From UBA5109 sp965662565 (GTDB lineage Bacteria; Pseudomonadota; Gammaproteobacteria; Pseudomonadales; Pseudohongiellaceae): 41,308 nucleotides of DNA. Made by a program: the position numbers and the translations under genes. Position 1 is the stretch's first letter. Each line of letters begins with the position of its first letter. Under the pieces are notes generated by a model. The model did not search any database. It had not been told where the DNA came from and worked only from the letters and a program-made list of their open reading frames with translations. The stretch covers positions 1 to 41,308 of the forward strand of contig CBFIHS010000015.1 of the NCBI GenBank assembly GCA_965662565.1, given 5' to 3'. Shown piece by piece: positions 23,547 through 33,079 of this stretch.

Positions 23547-25076
23547 ATGAAGTTAACAATAAAGTACAAACTCCTGTTAACTATTCTTTCAGCCCATATC
23601 ATTGTTTATATCTCTATGGCCAGTCTCGGTAAAGCTCAGTTTAATAGTGGCTTTATTGACTACATAAGCCGAATTGAAGAACAGCAGATTCCTACTCTTA
23701 TTAACGGACTGGAAGCATGGTATGGCTCTCGTGATGGCTGGGAACTGCTTAGAGGCAATAACAGCCTATGGAATATCATCATAAGAGACAGTATTGCACG
23801 CTCTACCGACTCTGGAGAAATTCTCGAAATTTCGCAAGTTACGAATTTTGGACTTATTGAATCTGCCTTAGAAGACTCTAATATTCTTAGCAATGACTTA
23901 AATGTAATGAATTCCTTTAGCCGCCCCCCTTTGGCGGCCAATAATGATTGGTATTTCTCATCTGAGTATAGCCCAGCCAGACCCCACTTACTCTTACTTG
24001 ATGAGAACCAAGAAATAATGTTCGGTGACCCGGAGGCGCTGCCTCTGGCCAATTTATACCCAATCAATTTTGAGGGTGAAGCTGTCGGATATCTAGCGGT
24101 TACAAGTCGTCAAGAGCTTTCGGAGCGAGCCGATCAGCTTTTTGTTGAAGCACAATCCAATACTTTTTTTGTATTCGGAGTTTTCTTAGTTCTTATTTCA
24201 ATCATGATTGCTATTCCAGTATCCAGCTATTTAGTAAGACCCATCAAGGAATTAGTAAATGGTACTAGATCCCTAACCTCAGGTGACTATAACTCACGTA
24301 TCGAGATTCGCGGCTCGGATGAATTGAGCCAACTTTCACGTGACTTTAATACTCTAGCCAACACACTAGATCAAAACCAAACAGTTAGGCGACAATGGAT
24401 AGCGGATATCTCACATGAGCTGAGAACCCCTTTAGCGATTCTTCAAGGTGAACTCGAGGCTGCCCAAGACGGTATTCGCCCACTCAACTCTGAAGCACTA
24501 AATTCTTGGCATCAGGAGGTACTTCACCTAAACACTCTGGTCAATGATTTACATGAGCTATCGATGTCAGATTTGGGCGCGCTGGTTTATACAAAAGGCA
24601 AAGTAGACCTTCGTGCTACGCTAGATCAGAGCCTTTCTTCCTATCAGAACATGACACAGCAACATGAAATTAAAACCAACACTCATTTTTCTCCGCTTAG
24701 GAAGGGGAAGCCGATTTACATCTTCGGAGAATCTATCCGTTTAAAGCAGCTATTCGATAATTTACTTCAAAACACTTGCCGTTATACCGATAAAGGTGGG
24801 CAACTCGAGATTCGAGTTTGTGAGCAAACCAATAAAGTACTCATTGAGTGGTCCGACTCTGAGCCTGGAATACAGAAAAGTGATCTAGAGAACCTCTTCT
24901 CACGTTTATACCGTATTGAGTCCTCCAGGAATCGTGTCAGTGGAGGCTCAGGTTTAGGCTTAGCAATCTGCAAAAACATTATTGAAGCGCATGAAGGGAC
25001 AGTTACAGCTAGTCAGTCTAAACTCGGCGGCTTAACCCTTTCTATTGAGTTGCCAAGATACAGAATGCGCAGCTAG
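23547..25076 (+). CDS. baeS: Envelope-stress sensor histidine kinase BaeS
   Basis: Inner-membrane sensor kinase, 509 residues. TM1 about 8-28, periplasmic domain about 30-203, TM2 about 206-230, HAMP 231-280, then the phosphoacceptor His290 in ADISHELRTPLA, and a HATPase domain with NLLQNTCRYTDKGG, DSEPGI and SGGSGLGLAICKNIIEAH. The kinase core reads very like E. coli BaeS (ELEAAQDG, HELSMSDLGAL, RIESSRNRVSGGSGLGLA). The family reports envelope damage and toxic compounds to BaeR. The signal cannot be predicted because the periplasmic domain is divergent. baeR follows after 66 nt. Confidence 0.93.
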   Translation: MKLTIKYKLLLTILSAHIIVYISMASLGKAQFNSGFIDYISRIEEQQIPTLINGLEAWYGSRDGWELLRGNNSLWNIIIRDSIARSTDSGEILEISQVTNFGLIESALEDSNILSNDLNVMNSFSRPPLAANNDWYFSSEYSPARPHLLLLDENQEIMFGDPEALPLANLYPINFEGEAVGYLAVTSRQELSERADQLFVEAQSNTFFVFGVFLVLISIMIAIPVSSYLVRPIKELVNGTRSLTSGDYNSRIEIRGSDELSQLSRDFNTLANTLDQNQTVRRQWIADISHELRTPLAILQGELEAAQDGIRPLNSEALNSWHQEVLHLNTLVNDLHELSMSDLGALVYTKGKVDLRATLDQSLSSYQNMTQQHEIKTNTHFSPLRKGKPIYIFGESIRLKQLFDNLLQNTCRYTDKGGQLEIRVCEQTNKVLIEWSDSEPGIQKSDLENLFSRLYRIESSRNRVSGGSGLGLAICKNIIEAHEGTVTASQSKLGGLTLSIELPRYRMRS

Positions 25077-25142
25077 TATAATGTTTGCCCCTATGCGATC
25101 GACACCTTACACTGCCCCATAGTAATAATTCAGGATGACAAC

Positions 25143-25817
25143 ATGCAACATGTCTTAATAGTTGAAGACGAGAAAAAGCTGGCAACGCTTCTAAAGGATT
25201 ACCTTGAACGTAACGGCTTCAAGACAACCATGATTCACAATGGAAATGATGTCATGCCATGGCTTGAAGCAAACCAGCCTGATCTGGTGCTGCTTGATTT
25301 AATGCTGCCTGACAAAGATGGTATGGACATATGCAAAGAAATTCGTCGCAATTCAAAGCTACCTGTTATTATGGTTACAGCAAAAGTTGAAGAAATTGAT
25401 CGTCTCCTTGGCTTAGAGCTTGGCGCTGATGATTATATTTGCAAACCATTCAGCCCACGCGAAGTTGTTGCCCGTGTAAAAGCGGTATTAAGACGCAGCG
25501 AAAGCACTGCTCAACTTGGCCAAAAGGGTTTGATATTAGATACCGACTCTTACAAAGCAACTATTGATGGCGAGGACCTTGATTTAACAGCAGTGGAATT
25601 TCAGTTACTAAAAGTTCTTTCCGATCACCCAGGACGAATTTTTTCTCGATCAGTATTAGTGGATAAAATTTACTCGGATGGCCGCGTTGTGAGCGATCGA
25701 ACTATAGATAGCCATATCAAAAAGCTGAGAAAGAAAATCGCAACTCAATTACCAGATACTGAACTCATTCACTCACTGTATGCCGTTGGCTATAAGTTTG
25801 AGTGGGGCCAATCTTAA
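25143..25817 (+). CDS. baeR: Response regulator BaeR
   Basis: OmpR/PhoB-type response regulator, 224 residues. The receiver has acidic residues EDE (8-10), phosphorylation site Asp52 (LLDLMLPDKDG), VTAKVEEIDRLLGLELGADDYICKPFSPREVVARVKAVLRR with the conserved Lys. The winged-helix DNA-binding part ends SDRTIDSHIKKLRKKI and AVGYKFEW. The match to E. coli BaeR in receiver and linker is high. It likely activates its own operon and perhaps the downstream transglycosylase gene. Cytoplasmic. Confidence 0.95.
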   Translation: MQHVLIVEDEKKLATLLKDYLERNGFKTTMIHNGNDVMPWLEANQPDLVLLDLMLPDKDGMDICKEIRRNSKLPVIMVTAKVEEIDRLLGLELGADDYICKPFSPREVVARVKAVLRRSESTAQLGQKGLILDTDSYKATIDGEDLDLTAVEFQLLKVLSDHPGRIFSRSVLVDKIYSDGRVVSDRTIDSHIKKLRKKIATQLPDTELIHSLYAVGYKFEWGQS

Positions 25818-25852
25818 TACGTAGCCTAAACAAACCTCTTTTGACTCCCAAG

Positions 25853-27091
25853 ATGATGAACACAATGAACTTCTATACTCGCAATACCTTTATAAGTTTT
25901 TTGTTAATACTTTGTTTTTCTCTAGTGAGCTTTACTATCCAAGCTCAAGAACAAAAACCTTTCAATGAATGGTTGGATGACTTACGCCATGACGCTCTAA
26001 CTGCTGGGATTAGTGAAGAAATCTTGGATGTAGCTCTGGCAACAATTGAAGAGCCTATCCCCAGAGTTATTGAACTAGACCAAAGCCAACCTGAGTTTGT
26101 GCAAACATTTTCTAAGTACATGAATAACCGATTAAGTCAGGCCCGTATTGAAAGAGGTCGATCTTTATTAAGTGAGCATCGCGATTTATTTGACAGAATC
26201 TATCGTGAATATGGGGTTCAGCCACACTATTTAGTTTCTTTTTGGGCCTTAGAAAGTAACTTCGGGGACTACACGGGCGGTTTTTCAGTTTTAAATGCTT
26301 TAGCTACTCTAGCTTATGATCCACGCCGCAGTAACTTCTTTCGTAATGAGCTTCTAACGGCTTTAAAAATTCTTGATGAAGGGCATATCGACGTCAACAG
26401 CATGTCTGGCTCGTGGGCTGGCGCTATGGGGCAATGTCAATTTATGCCTTCAACCTTCGACCGATACGCTGTTGATGGTGATGGCGATGGCAAAATAGAT
26501 ATTTGGAATAATCTGCCTGATATTTTTGCTTCGGCTGCTAACTTTTTGTCTGAATCTGGCTGGAAGCCTACTGAACGATGGGGACGTGAAGTGATTATCC
26601 CTGATGATTTCGACTTCACTCAATCTGGTACCGGTATCAGAAAAACTGTGACTCAATGGAATGAACTCGGAGTGAAACGAGCAGACGGAAATCCACTTGG
26701 GAATGCGTCACTAGAATCCTCAATAATCTTACCTTCAGGAGCAAAAGGGCCTGCTTTTCTTACCTACAATAACTTCCGAACTACTATGGTTTGGAATCGA
26801 TCAACTTTCTATGCTATTTCTGTAGGCCATTTGGCTGATCTATTTGTTGGTGGAGACCCTATTCAGCACTGGCCTCAGGTTGATGAGCGCGCTTTAAGTC
26901 GAACAGAAGTAATCGAGTTACAGGAAATTCTCAATTCTTTAGGGATCGATGTCGGTTCGCCCGATGGCATATTGGGCTCCAAAACCAGAGCGGCAATCAG
27001 AACCTTCCAAGAAGAAAGTGGCTTACCAACTGATGGTTATGCCTCTTATGACCTGTTAGACATGATGCGGGTTATGGCTATCTCAGAATAA
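25853..27091 (+). CDS. MltB-family lytic murein transglycosylase with C-terminal peptidoglycan-binding domain
   Basis: Periplasmic enzyme cleaving the MurNAc-GlcNAc bond with 1,6-anhydro product. Signal peptide about residues 6-31 with a cleavage around FTIQA/QEQ (no lipobox, so soluble). Catalytic domain: FWALESNFGD with the presumed catalytic Glu134, then FVN-type segments GSWAGAMGQCQFMPSTFDRY and SAANFLSESGWKPTERWG. C-terminal PG_binding_1 domain about 355-410 (DGILGSKTRAAIRTFQEES). ATG 25853 or the Met codons just after it are chosen; a longer frame from 25802 would overlap baeR and precede the signal sequence wrongly. It is 35 nt after baeR, probably in the same operon, which suggests an envelope-repair role. 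Confidence 0.92.
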   Translation: MMNTMNFYTRNTFISFLLILCFSLVSFTIQAQEQKPFNEWLDDLRHDALTAGISEEILDVALATIEEPIPRVIELDQSQPEFVQTFSKYMNNRLSQARIERGRSLLSEHRDLFDRIYREYGVQPHYLVSFWALESNFGDYTGGFSVLNALATLAYDPRRSNFFRNELLTALKILDEGHIDVNSMSGSWAGAMGQCQFMPSTFDRYAVDGDGDGKIDIWNNLPDIFASAANFLSESGWKPTERWGREVIIPDDFDFTQSGTGIRKTVTQWNELGVKRADGNPLGNASLESSIILPSGAKGPAFLTYNNFRTTMVWNRSTFYAISVGHLADLFVGGDPIQHWPQVDERALSRTEVIELQEILNSLGIDVGSPDGILGSKTRAAIRTFQEESGLPTDGYASYDLLDMMRVMAISE

Positions 27092-27185
27092 AGAAACCTG
27101 TTGTGCTTAGCTACTCTTGGTTAAGCTTCGCTGAGTCTTTTTGAAATATCTGAACTCGTTAATATCCACATATCCTCACAAGACC

Positions 27186-27216
27186 CTTGCTTAATTTTTA
27201 ACGAAAAATAAGCAAG
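27186..27216. terminator. Hairpin between converging mltB-like and dsbA-like genes
   Basis: CTTGCTTAATTTTT pairs with AAAAATAAGCAAG (one bulged A, 4-nt loop). It lies close to the end of the minus-strand dsbA-like gene and about 95 nt after the transglycosylase. Good candidate for the dsbA-like gene's terminator and possibly bidirectional. Confidence 0.5.
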
Positions 27217-27226
27217 CGCAACAGCC

Positions 27227-27922
27227 CTATTCTGCTAAAAAGTCGTTCACCATCTGAACCAACTCCCCTGCCGACCGAGGGTTCGCCACCATCTCACCAT
27301 TAAAATACATCGTTGGCGTACTTCTAACACCAGCTCTGGTTCCGCCGCGTTGATCAGCTAAAATTTTCTCTCTTATCTCAGGCAATTCAACATCATTTCT
27401 TAATAGGTTCAAATCCAAACCTAAGTCTTCCGCATAGCCATCAAAAATAATCGTTGCATCTGACACCAGAGACCAAGTCGCTTGATCTGCATATAAATAG
27501 TTGTACATTTCCCAGAACATACCCTGTCTCGCAGCGGCCTCAGCATACTGTGCAGCTTCAAACGAATGCGCATAGGTATCTAAAGGATAATTCCTGAAAA
27601 CCAATCGTACTTTATTAGAAATTTGTGCCCATGAACTGGCCAGATGATTTGCCTCAAGAGCACAACTGGAGCACTGAAAGTCCCCATACATAGTTATGGT
27701 TAGTGGAGCATCATCTGCCCCTCTAGTATGGTCAGCTTCAGAAACTACATCAGGCGGGTAAACCGTTGCTCCTCCAAACAAGCCTTGGTAAAACACATAA
27801 AGCGCAATGGGTATCAACACCACCAGAAAAACAATAAAGAGATTCTTTTTAAGCGCTTCCTTGCGTTTAGCTTGCTGTTTTTTTGCTTCTTTTTTCAGCT
27901 TTTGTTCTGAACTTTTTGACAT
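27227..27922 (-). CDS. Membrane-anchored DsbA-like thioredoxin-fold protein
   Basis: Thiol-disulfide oxidoreductase of the DsbA/Thioredoxin_4 group, 231 residues. It begins with a very Lys-rich cytoplasmic tail (residues 1-27), one membrane helix (about 28-48), and then the periplasmic thioredoxin fold. The active site is CSSC at 84-87, the cis-Pro loop is GVRSTPTMYFNG, and GDFQCSSCALE and VFRNYPLD are family-like. The start at ATG 27920-27922 is taken because GGAGAAG lies 8 nt upstream; a TTG five codons earlier falls in the ribosome site. Partner and redox direction are unknown. It could make disulfides in cytochrome maturation or envelope proteins; no link is proven by context. Confidence 0.88.
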   Translation of the reverse strand: MSKSSEQKLKKEAKKQQAKRKEALKKNLFIVFLVVLIPIALYVFYQGLFGGATVYPPDVVSEADHTRGADDAPLTITMYGDFQCSSCALEANHLASSWAQISNKVRLVFRNYPLDTYAHSFEAAQYAEAAARQGMFWEMYNYLYADQATWSLVSDATIIFDGYAEDLGLDLNLLRNDVELPEIREKILADQRGGTRAGVRSTPTMYFNGEMVANPRSAGELVQMVNDFLAE

Positions 27923-28008
27923 AGATTTCTTCTCCAATGCCCACGACTTTTAAATTCCAAGGAGACAATGCCAAAATTACTCAGCTATAGCAATATTTCT
28001 GTCTAATT

Positions 28009-28017
28009 TGCTATAAT
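28009..28017 (+). promoter_or_regulatory. Extended -10 promoter element for korAB
   Basis: TGCTATAAT combines a perfect TATAAT (28012-28017) with the TGn extension at 28009; the -35 region is poor, as expected for extended -10 promoters. It gives a leader of about 115 nt before korA. Confidence 0.55.
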
Positions 28018-28138
28018 GCGCAACCTATTTTTCCGCTCCCTAACTGATGGCCCCCAGCTAGGCTACCAAAAATTATTCTCTTACTAGGAATTTATAACGA
28101 GCGGTTTTAACTAATAGCACTAAATTGAGAATCTTAAT

Positions 28139-29977
28139 ATGGCTGTAGAAACAGAACAGCATCAAAATATTGTTGTCCGCTTTGCTGGAGACTCAGGGGA
28201 CGGTATGCAGTTGACCGGAACCAACTTTACATTGGCAACTGCCTTACATGGCAACAATCTGTCTACATTTCCTGACTTCCCAGCCGAAATACGTGCTCCA
28301 GTAGGTGCTACATTTGGAGTTTCCGCTTTCCAAATTTATTTTGGTTCAGAAGATGTCACGACTGCTGGTGATGCAGTTGAAGTACTTGTTGCTATGAACC
28401 CCGCAGCATTAACAACGAATTTAAAAACGCTCGTTCCTGGTGGCTTAGTTATTGTTGATACTGGAGCGTTTAATGATAAAAACCTTGCTAAAGCAAAATA
28501 CACGTCTAACCCCTTAGAAGATGGTTCATTAGATGCTTATAGAGTTTTGGCTATTGATATCCATTCACAGGTTATTTCAGCAGTAGAGGAATTTGACTTA
28601 AGCCATAAAATGGCCTTGCGCTGTAAAAATATGTGGACTTTAGGGCTTGTACTCTGGCTTTTTGACAGAGATAAACAAAGCACCATTGATGGCCTGACCA
28701 CTAAATTTAAAAACAAACCTGAAATCGCTCAAGCCAATATTGCAGCACTTAATGCTGGCAATGTTTATGGTGAAACGGCGGAATTACCGAGTGGCATTGA
28801 AGTTTATAAAGTACCTAAAGCCCACCAAGTATCGGGTACTTATCGAAATATTAATGGTTCAACCGCTCTCGCTTGGGGCTTGATAGCTGGCGGTCAACTG
28901 GCCAACTTAGGCATTTTGTTCGCATCATACCCAATTACTCCCGCTTCCAGCCTTTTACATACCTTAGCAGCACGCAAAGACTTTGATGTCATCACCTTCC
29001 AAGCCGAAGATGAAATTGCTGCAGTTTGCGCCGCGATTGGTGCATCCTTTGCTGGATCATTAGGGGTTACTTCAAGTGCTGGGCCTGGTGTTGCTCTTAA
29101 GATGGAAGCCATCTCCTTAGCCGTATCAGCTGAGCTGCCACTGATTATTGTTAACACTCAACGAGGCGGTCCTTCTACCGGCTTACCGACCAAGACTGAA
29201 CAATCGGATTTGTTGCAAGCCATCTATGGCCGACATGGCGACACACCATTGCCAGTATTAGCTTCTAGTCATCCTGGCGACTGCTTTGATACGGCGATTG
29301 AAGCAACTCGACTCTCAACTAAGTATATGACTCCAGTGATGATCTTGTCAGATGGTTACATTGCCAATGCTTCTGAGCCTTGGTTGATTCCCGACTTTGA
29401 AGAATACGAAGCTTTTCCGGTTAAGTTTCATGATAAGCCCGAAGGTTTCAAGCCTTCATTGCGTGACGCTGAAACGCTAGCAAGAGTTTGGGCAAAACCT
29501 GGCACAGCCGGGCTTGAACATCGTATTGGCGGGATTGAGAAAAGTTATGAAACTGGAGATATCAGTTACGACCCTGATAACCATCAGCTCATGACAGATA
29601 CTCGTAAAGCAAAAATAGACAACATTGCGAATGACATCCCTCTTCAAGATGTCCATCTAGGTAATAATAGCGGGAAACTCGCCGTTGTTGGTTGGGGTTC
29701 TACATATGGCGCAATTCACCAAGCCGTAAAACGCTGCATTAATGAGGGGCTTGACGTCTCCCATATTCATATACGGCATGTTTGGCCATTACCTGCCAAT
29801 TTAAAGGAACTTTTATCAGGCTATGAAAATATTTTGATCCCTGAGATGAATACTGGGCAACTAGTGAAAATAATTCGGTCGGAGTATTTACTTGATGCTA
29901 AGGCTCTCAATAAAGTATCAGGTCAACCTTTCAAAATTGGTGAAATTGTAGATGCGATAAAATCTGAACTCAGCTAG
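28139..29977 (+). CDS. korA: 2-oxoacid:ferredoxin oxidoreductase, fused gamma-alpha subunit
   Basis: Oxidatively decarboxylates a 2-oxoacid, probably 2-oxoglutarate, to acyl-CoA with reduction of ferredoxin. 612 residues. The N-terminal gamma part (about 1-190) starts VRFAGDSGDGMQLTGT; the alpha part (about 205-612) includes GLIAGGQLANLGILFASY and PITPASSLLHTLA. The fused gamma-alpha plus separate beta gene is the two-subunit type seen in aerobic KGORs. GAGAA lies 8 nt before the ATG. korB follows after 46 nt. Substrate is inferred from family, not seen. Confidence 0.93.
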   Translation: MAVETEQHQNIVVRFAGDSGDGMQLTGTNFTLATALHGNNLSTFPDFPAEIRAPVGATFGVSAFQIYFGSEDVTTAGDAVEVLVAMNPAALTTNLKTLVPGGLVIVDTGAFNDKNLAKAKYTSNPLEDGSLDAYRVLAIDIHSQVISAVEEFDLSHKMALRCKNMWTLGLVLWLFDRDKQSTIDGLTTKFKNKPEIAQANIAALNAGNVYGETAELPSGIEVYKVPKAHQVSGTYRNINGSTALAWGLIAGGQLANLGILFASYPITPASSLLHTLAARKDFDVITFQAEDEIAAVCAAIGASFAGSLGVTSSAGPGVALKMEAISLAVSAELPLIIVNTQRGGPSTGLPTKTEQSDLLQAIYGRHGDTPLPVLASSHPGDCFDTAIEATRLSTKYMTPVMILSDGYIANASEPWLIPDFEEYEAFPVKFHDKPEGFKPSLRDAETLARVWAKPGTAGLEHRIGGIEKSYETGDISYDPDNHQLMTDTRKAKIDNIANDIPLQDVHLGNNSGKLAVVGWGSTYGAIHQAVKRCINEGLDVSHIHIRHVWPLPANLKELLSGYENILIPEMNTGQLVKIIRSEYLLDAKALNKVSGQPFKIGEIVDAIKSELS

Positions 29978-30023
29978 TTCAGAACTATGAATTAACAAAG
30001 CAATTCTTATATCGAGAAATATT

Positions 30024-31040
30024 ATGAATCAGGCAGTCAGCAAACTAACTATCAAAGACTATACCTCAGACCAGGAAGTCCGTTGGTGCCCAGGTTGTGG
30101 CGACTACGCTATCCTGAAAACCATTCAGAAGTTAATGCCTGAGCTAGATCGTCCCAAAGAAAAACAAGTGTTTATTTCTGGAATTGGCTGCTCCTCGCGC
30201 TTTCCTTACTACATGAATACCTATGGCTTCCATACTATTCATGGTCGGGCACCTTCTATTGCGACAGGGGTTAAACTTGCCAATCCAGAACTCGACGTAT
30301 GGGTAATTACTGGGGATGGTGATGCCCTAAGCATTGGAGGGAATCATACTTTGCATGCCCTTCGCCGTAACGTAAACCTCAATATTTTGTTGTTCAATAA
30401 TGAAATATACGGTTTAACCAAGGGGCAGTATTCCCCAACCTCTAAAGTTGGAACACAGTCCCCATCTACGCCCGAAGGTTCAGTCGACCAACCGCTATCA
30501 CCTTGCGCTGTTGCTTTAGGCTCAGGGGCGCCTTTTATTGCTCGCTCTATCGATACTGAGATGAAACATCTGAGTGCGGTAATTACAAAAGCGCATGCTC
30601 ATAACGGTGCATCCTTTGTAGAAATTTTGCAAAACTGCCCAATCTATAACGACGGTATTTTTGAATCAGTCAAAAATAAAAAAATCGCTGCTGACTTCAA
30701 AGTAGAAGTTGAGCATGGCAAACCTCTTATTTTCGGGAAAGAACAAAACAAAGGCATTCGCTTAAATAGAAACACACTTAGCCTAGAGGTCGTGACAATA
30801 GGAGAGGACTGCCCTCTTGAAGACGTCTTAGTTCACGATGAAACCAACAAAACCTTGGCGCATTTAATTGGTGCAATGGGCGGGGAAGACTTCCCGGTAG
30901 CAGTCGGTGTGATTTATCACAACCCGAAACCAAACTACGTGAATGATTTATTTATTCAACGAGAGCAATTACGTAAAGGTAAAGAAAAAGGTCAGCTAAA
31001 CACACTATTACAAAGCGGCCATACTTGGGAAGTTGCTTAA
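30024..31040 (+). CDS. korB: 2-oxoacid:ferredoxin oxidoreductase, beta subunit
   Basis: Catalytic beta subunit with TPP and one [4Fe-4S] cluster. 338 residues. Candidate cluster cysteines are Cys22, Cys25 (WCPGCGDY), Cys55 (GIGCSSR) and Cys204 (NCPIYNDG). The TPP site is GDGDALSIGGNH (96-107) with NNEIYGLTKGQYSPTS downstream. Pairs with korA. Electrons would go to a ferredoxin encoded elsewhere; none is in the window. Ends convergent to dxs. Confidence 0.94.
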   Translation: MNQAVSKLTIKDYTSDQEVRWCPGCGDYAILKTIQKLMPELDRPKEKQVFISGIGCSSRFPYYMNTYGFHTIHGRAPSIATGVKLANPELDVWVITGDGDALSIGGNHTLHALRRNVNLNILLFNNEIYGLTKGQYSPTSKVGTQSPSTPEGSVDQPLSPCAVALGSGAPFIARSIDTEMKHLSAVITKAHAHNGASFVEILQNCPIYNDGIFESVKNKKIAADFKVEVEHGKPLIFGKEQNKGIRLNRNTLSLEVVTIGEDCPLEDVLVHDETNKTLAHLIGAMGGEDFPVAVGVIYHNPKPNYVNDLFIQREQLRKGKEKGQLNTLLQSGHTWEVA

Positions 31041-31101
31041 GCGCTTAAATAAGCTGCTAAAGTTTTCTATTGCTTAGAGTGTAGTATTCTCTCACCGAGC
31101 A

Positions 31102-31141
31102 AGTGAATAAAATATGATAGAAAGCTTTCAATCTATTCACT
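31102..31141. terminator. Hairpin between korB and dxs
   Basis: AGTGAATA (31102-31109) and TATTCACT (31134-31141) enclose a second smaller stem around GAAAGCTTTC. Located between converging genes, with the dxs stop only a few nt away. Candidate bidirectional terminator. Confidence 0.4.
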
Positions 31142-31146
31142 GAGAC

Positions 31147-33030
31147 TTAACAGCTTATTTCCCTTAATCTGGCACCAATTGAAGAAATCATTGCTTGTGC
31201 ATCAAGCCCTGCTTCTAAGAGCATTTCGTCAACTTTGCCGTGATCAATAAATTTATCAGGCAACCCAAGATTCAATACTGGAACAGTTGTTCCCGTTATC
31301 TGCAAATACTCGTTAACAGCTGAACCAGCTCCGCCCATTATTGTATTTTCCTCAATTGTCACAAGAAGCTCATGTGTAGCCGAAAGTTCTTTTACCACGC
31401 TTTCATCAAGAGGCTTCACAAAACGCATATCAACTAAAGTAGCATTTAATTCATCAGCAACCTTTTGAGCTTCTTTTAATAAGGTACCAAAAACAAGAAT
31501 CGCAACTTTACTGCCACGCCTTTTTACTTCACCTTTGCCGATTTCTAACACTTTTAACTCGGCATCTAACTCACAACCAGTAGCCTTACCTCGCGGATAA
31601 CGCACAGCGGCTGGACCCTGAAAATGATAGCCGGTATAAAGCATATTTCTTGTTTCATTTTCATCACTCGGAGTCATTACCAACATGTTTGGAATACATC
31701 TGAGATAACTTAGATCGAAACTACCAGCGTGTGTTGGACCATCTTCACCAACAAGTCCAGCTCGATCAATTGCAAATAACACATCTAAATTTTGTAAAGC
31801 CACATCATGAATCAGTTGATCATAAGCTCGTTGTAAAAAAGTAGAGTAAATGGCGACTATGGGCTTCAAGCCATCACAAGCCATACCAGCAGCAAATGTA
31901 ACTGCATGCTGCTCAGCAATTGCAACATCAAAAAACTGATCTGGGAAACTTTCTTCAAACTCACGCATGCCAGAGCCTTCACCCATGGCTGGCGTGATTG
32001 CCATCAATTTAGGTTCGTTAACGGCCATATCACAGAGCCAACTTCCAAAGACTTTAGAGTAAGTGGGAATCGAATCCATTTTTTTATTTTTTTCTTGCTC
32101 AGAGGCCAGCTTACTAAGTGCATGCATACCATAAGGATCTTCTTCAGCTGGCAAATATCCTTTGCCTTTTTGAGTAACCACATGCAACAACAAAGGCCCT
32201 CTCAAATCTTTAATATTTTCTAGAATATCAACTAAACCATCGAGATCATGCCCGTCTATTAACCCAAAATAATTAAAGCCTAACTCTTCAAAAATGGTTG
32301 CAGGCGAAACCATCCCCTTCATATATTCTTCTGCTCGATGCGCTGCTTTCCATGCTGGAGGCATTTTCGACAAGACTTTCTTAGAACCTGAGCGCAAAAA
32401 GTTATAAGGTTTACTTGCCCACATCCGAGCGAAGTAGCTGGATAAGCCACCTACATTTTTCGAAATAGACATATTGTTATCATTCAAAATTACCAAGATA
32501 TCATCGTCAAGCTCACCGGCATGGTTCAAGGCCTCAAAAGCCATACCAGCAGTCATTGCCCCATCACCAATCACAGCAACAAGCTTACGATCACTGGCAT
32601 TTTTTCTAGCCGCGACCATCATTCCCAGTGCTGCTGAAATAGAGGTACTCGAATGCCCTACACCAAAAGTGTCGTATTCACTTTCTTGCCTGTTATTGAA
32701 TGCAGCAAGGCCGCCTTTCTGGCGCATACTCAACATCCGTTCACGCCGCCCTGTAAGAATTTTATGAGGATAACTTTGATGACCAACATCCCAGACAATT
32801 CGATCTTCTGGAGTGTTGTAGACATAGTGGAGAGCAATTGTTAACTCGACAACTCCCAAACCAGCGCCAAAGTGACCTCCAGTTTTACCAACAGAATATA
32901 GGAGGAAGGCTCTTAACTCTTCTGCCAAAGTTTCTAACTGGTCAGACTCTACTTTTCGAAGATCGGCAGGAAATTCAATAGAATCGAGTATTGGAGTATG
33001 TGGTCGCTGCTGAGGAATTTCATCAAACAT
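31147..33030 (-). CDS. dxs: 1-deoxy-D-xylulose-5-phosphate synthase
   Basis: First enzyme of the MEP isoprenoid pathway, joining pyruvate and glyceraldehyde 3-phosphate with TPP. 627 residues, normal. Motifs: VGKTGGHFGAGLGVVELT, VGHQSYPHK, GDGAMTAGMAFEALNHAG (TPP/Mg), DNNMSIS, and, in the second half, IAEQHAVTFAAGMA, DRAGLVGEDGPTHAGSFD. Third gene of xseB-ispA-dxs, 49 nt after ispA. In many related genomes this operon lies beside the rib/nusB/thiL cluster; here it is 13 kb away. Confidence 0.98.
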   Translation of the reverse strand: MFDEIPQQRPHTPILDSIEFPADLRKVESDQLETLAEELRAFLLYSVGKTGGHFGAGLGVVELTIALHYVYNTPEDRIVWDVGHQSYPHKILTGRRERMLSMRQKGGLAAFNNRQESEYDTFGVGHSSTSISAALGMMVAARKNASDRKLVAVIGDGAMTAGMAFEALNHAGELDDDILVILNDNNMSISKNVGGLSSYFARMWASKPYNFLRSGSKKVLSKMPPAWKAAHRAEEYMKGMVSPATIFEELGFNYFGLIDGHDLDGLVDILENIKDLRGPLLLHVVTQKGKGYLPAEEDPYGMHALSKLASEQEKNKKMDSIPTYSKVFGSWLCDMAVNEPKLMAITPAMGEGSGMREFEESFPDQFFDVAIAEQHAVTFAAGMACDGLKPIVAIYSTFLQRAYDQLIHDVALQNLDVLFAIDRAGLVGEDGPTHAGSFDLSYLRCIPNMLVMTPSDENETRNMLYTGYHFQGPAAVRYPRGKATGCELDAELKVLEIGKGEVKRRGSKVAILVFGTLLKEAQKVADELNATLVDMRFVKPLDESVVKELSATHELLVTIEENTIMGGAGSAVNEYLQITGTTVPVLNLGLPDKFIDHGKVDEMLLEAGLDAQAMISSIGARLREISC

Positions 33031-33079
33031 AACTACTTTCTTTTATAATATTTCTCAATTGCTGAAATCAGCGCTAGTA

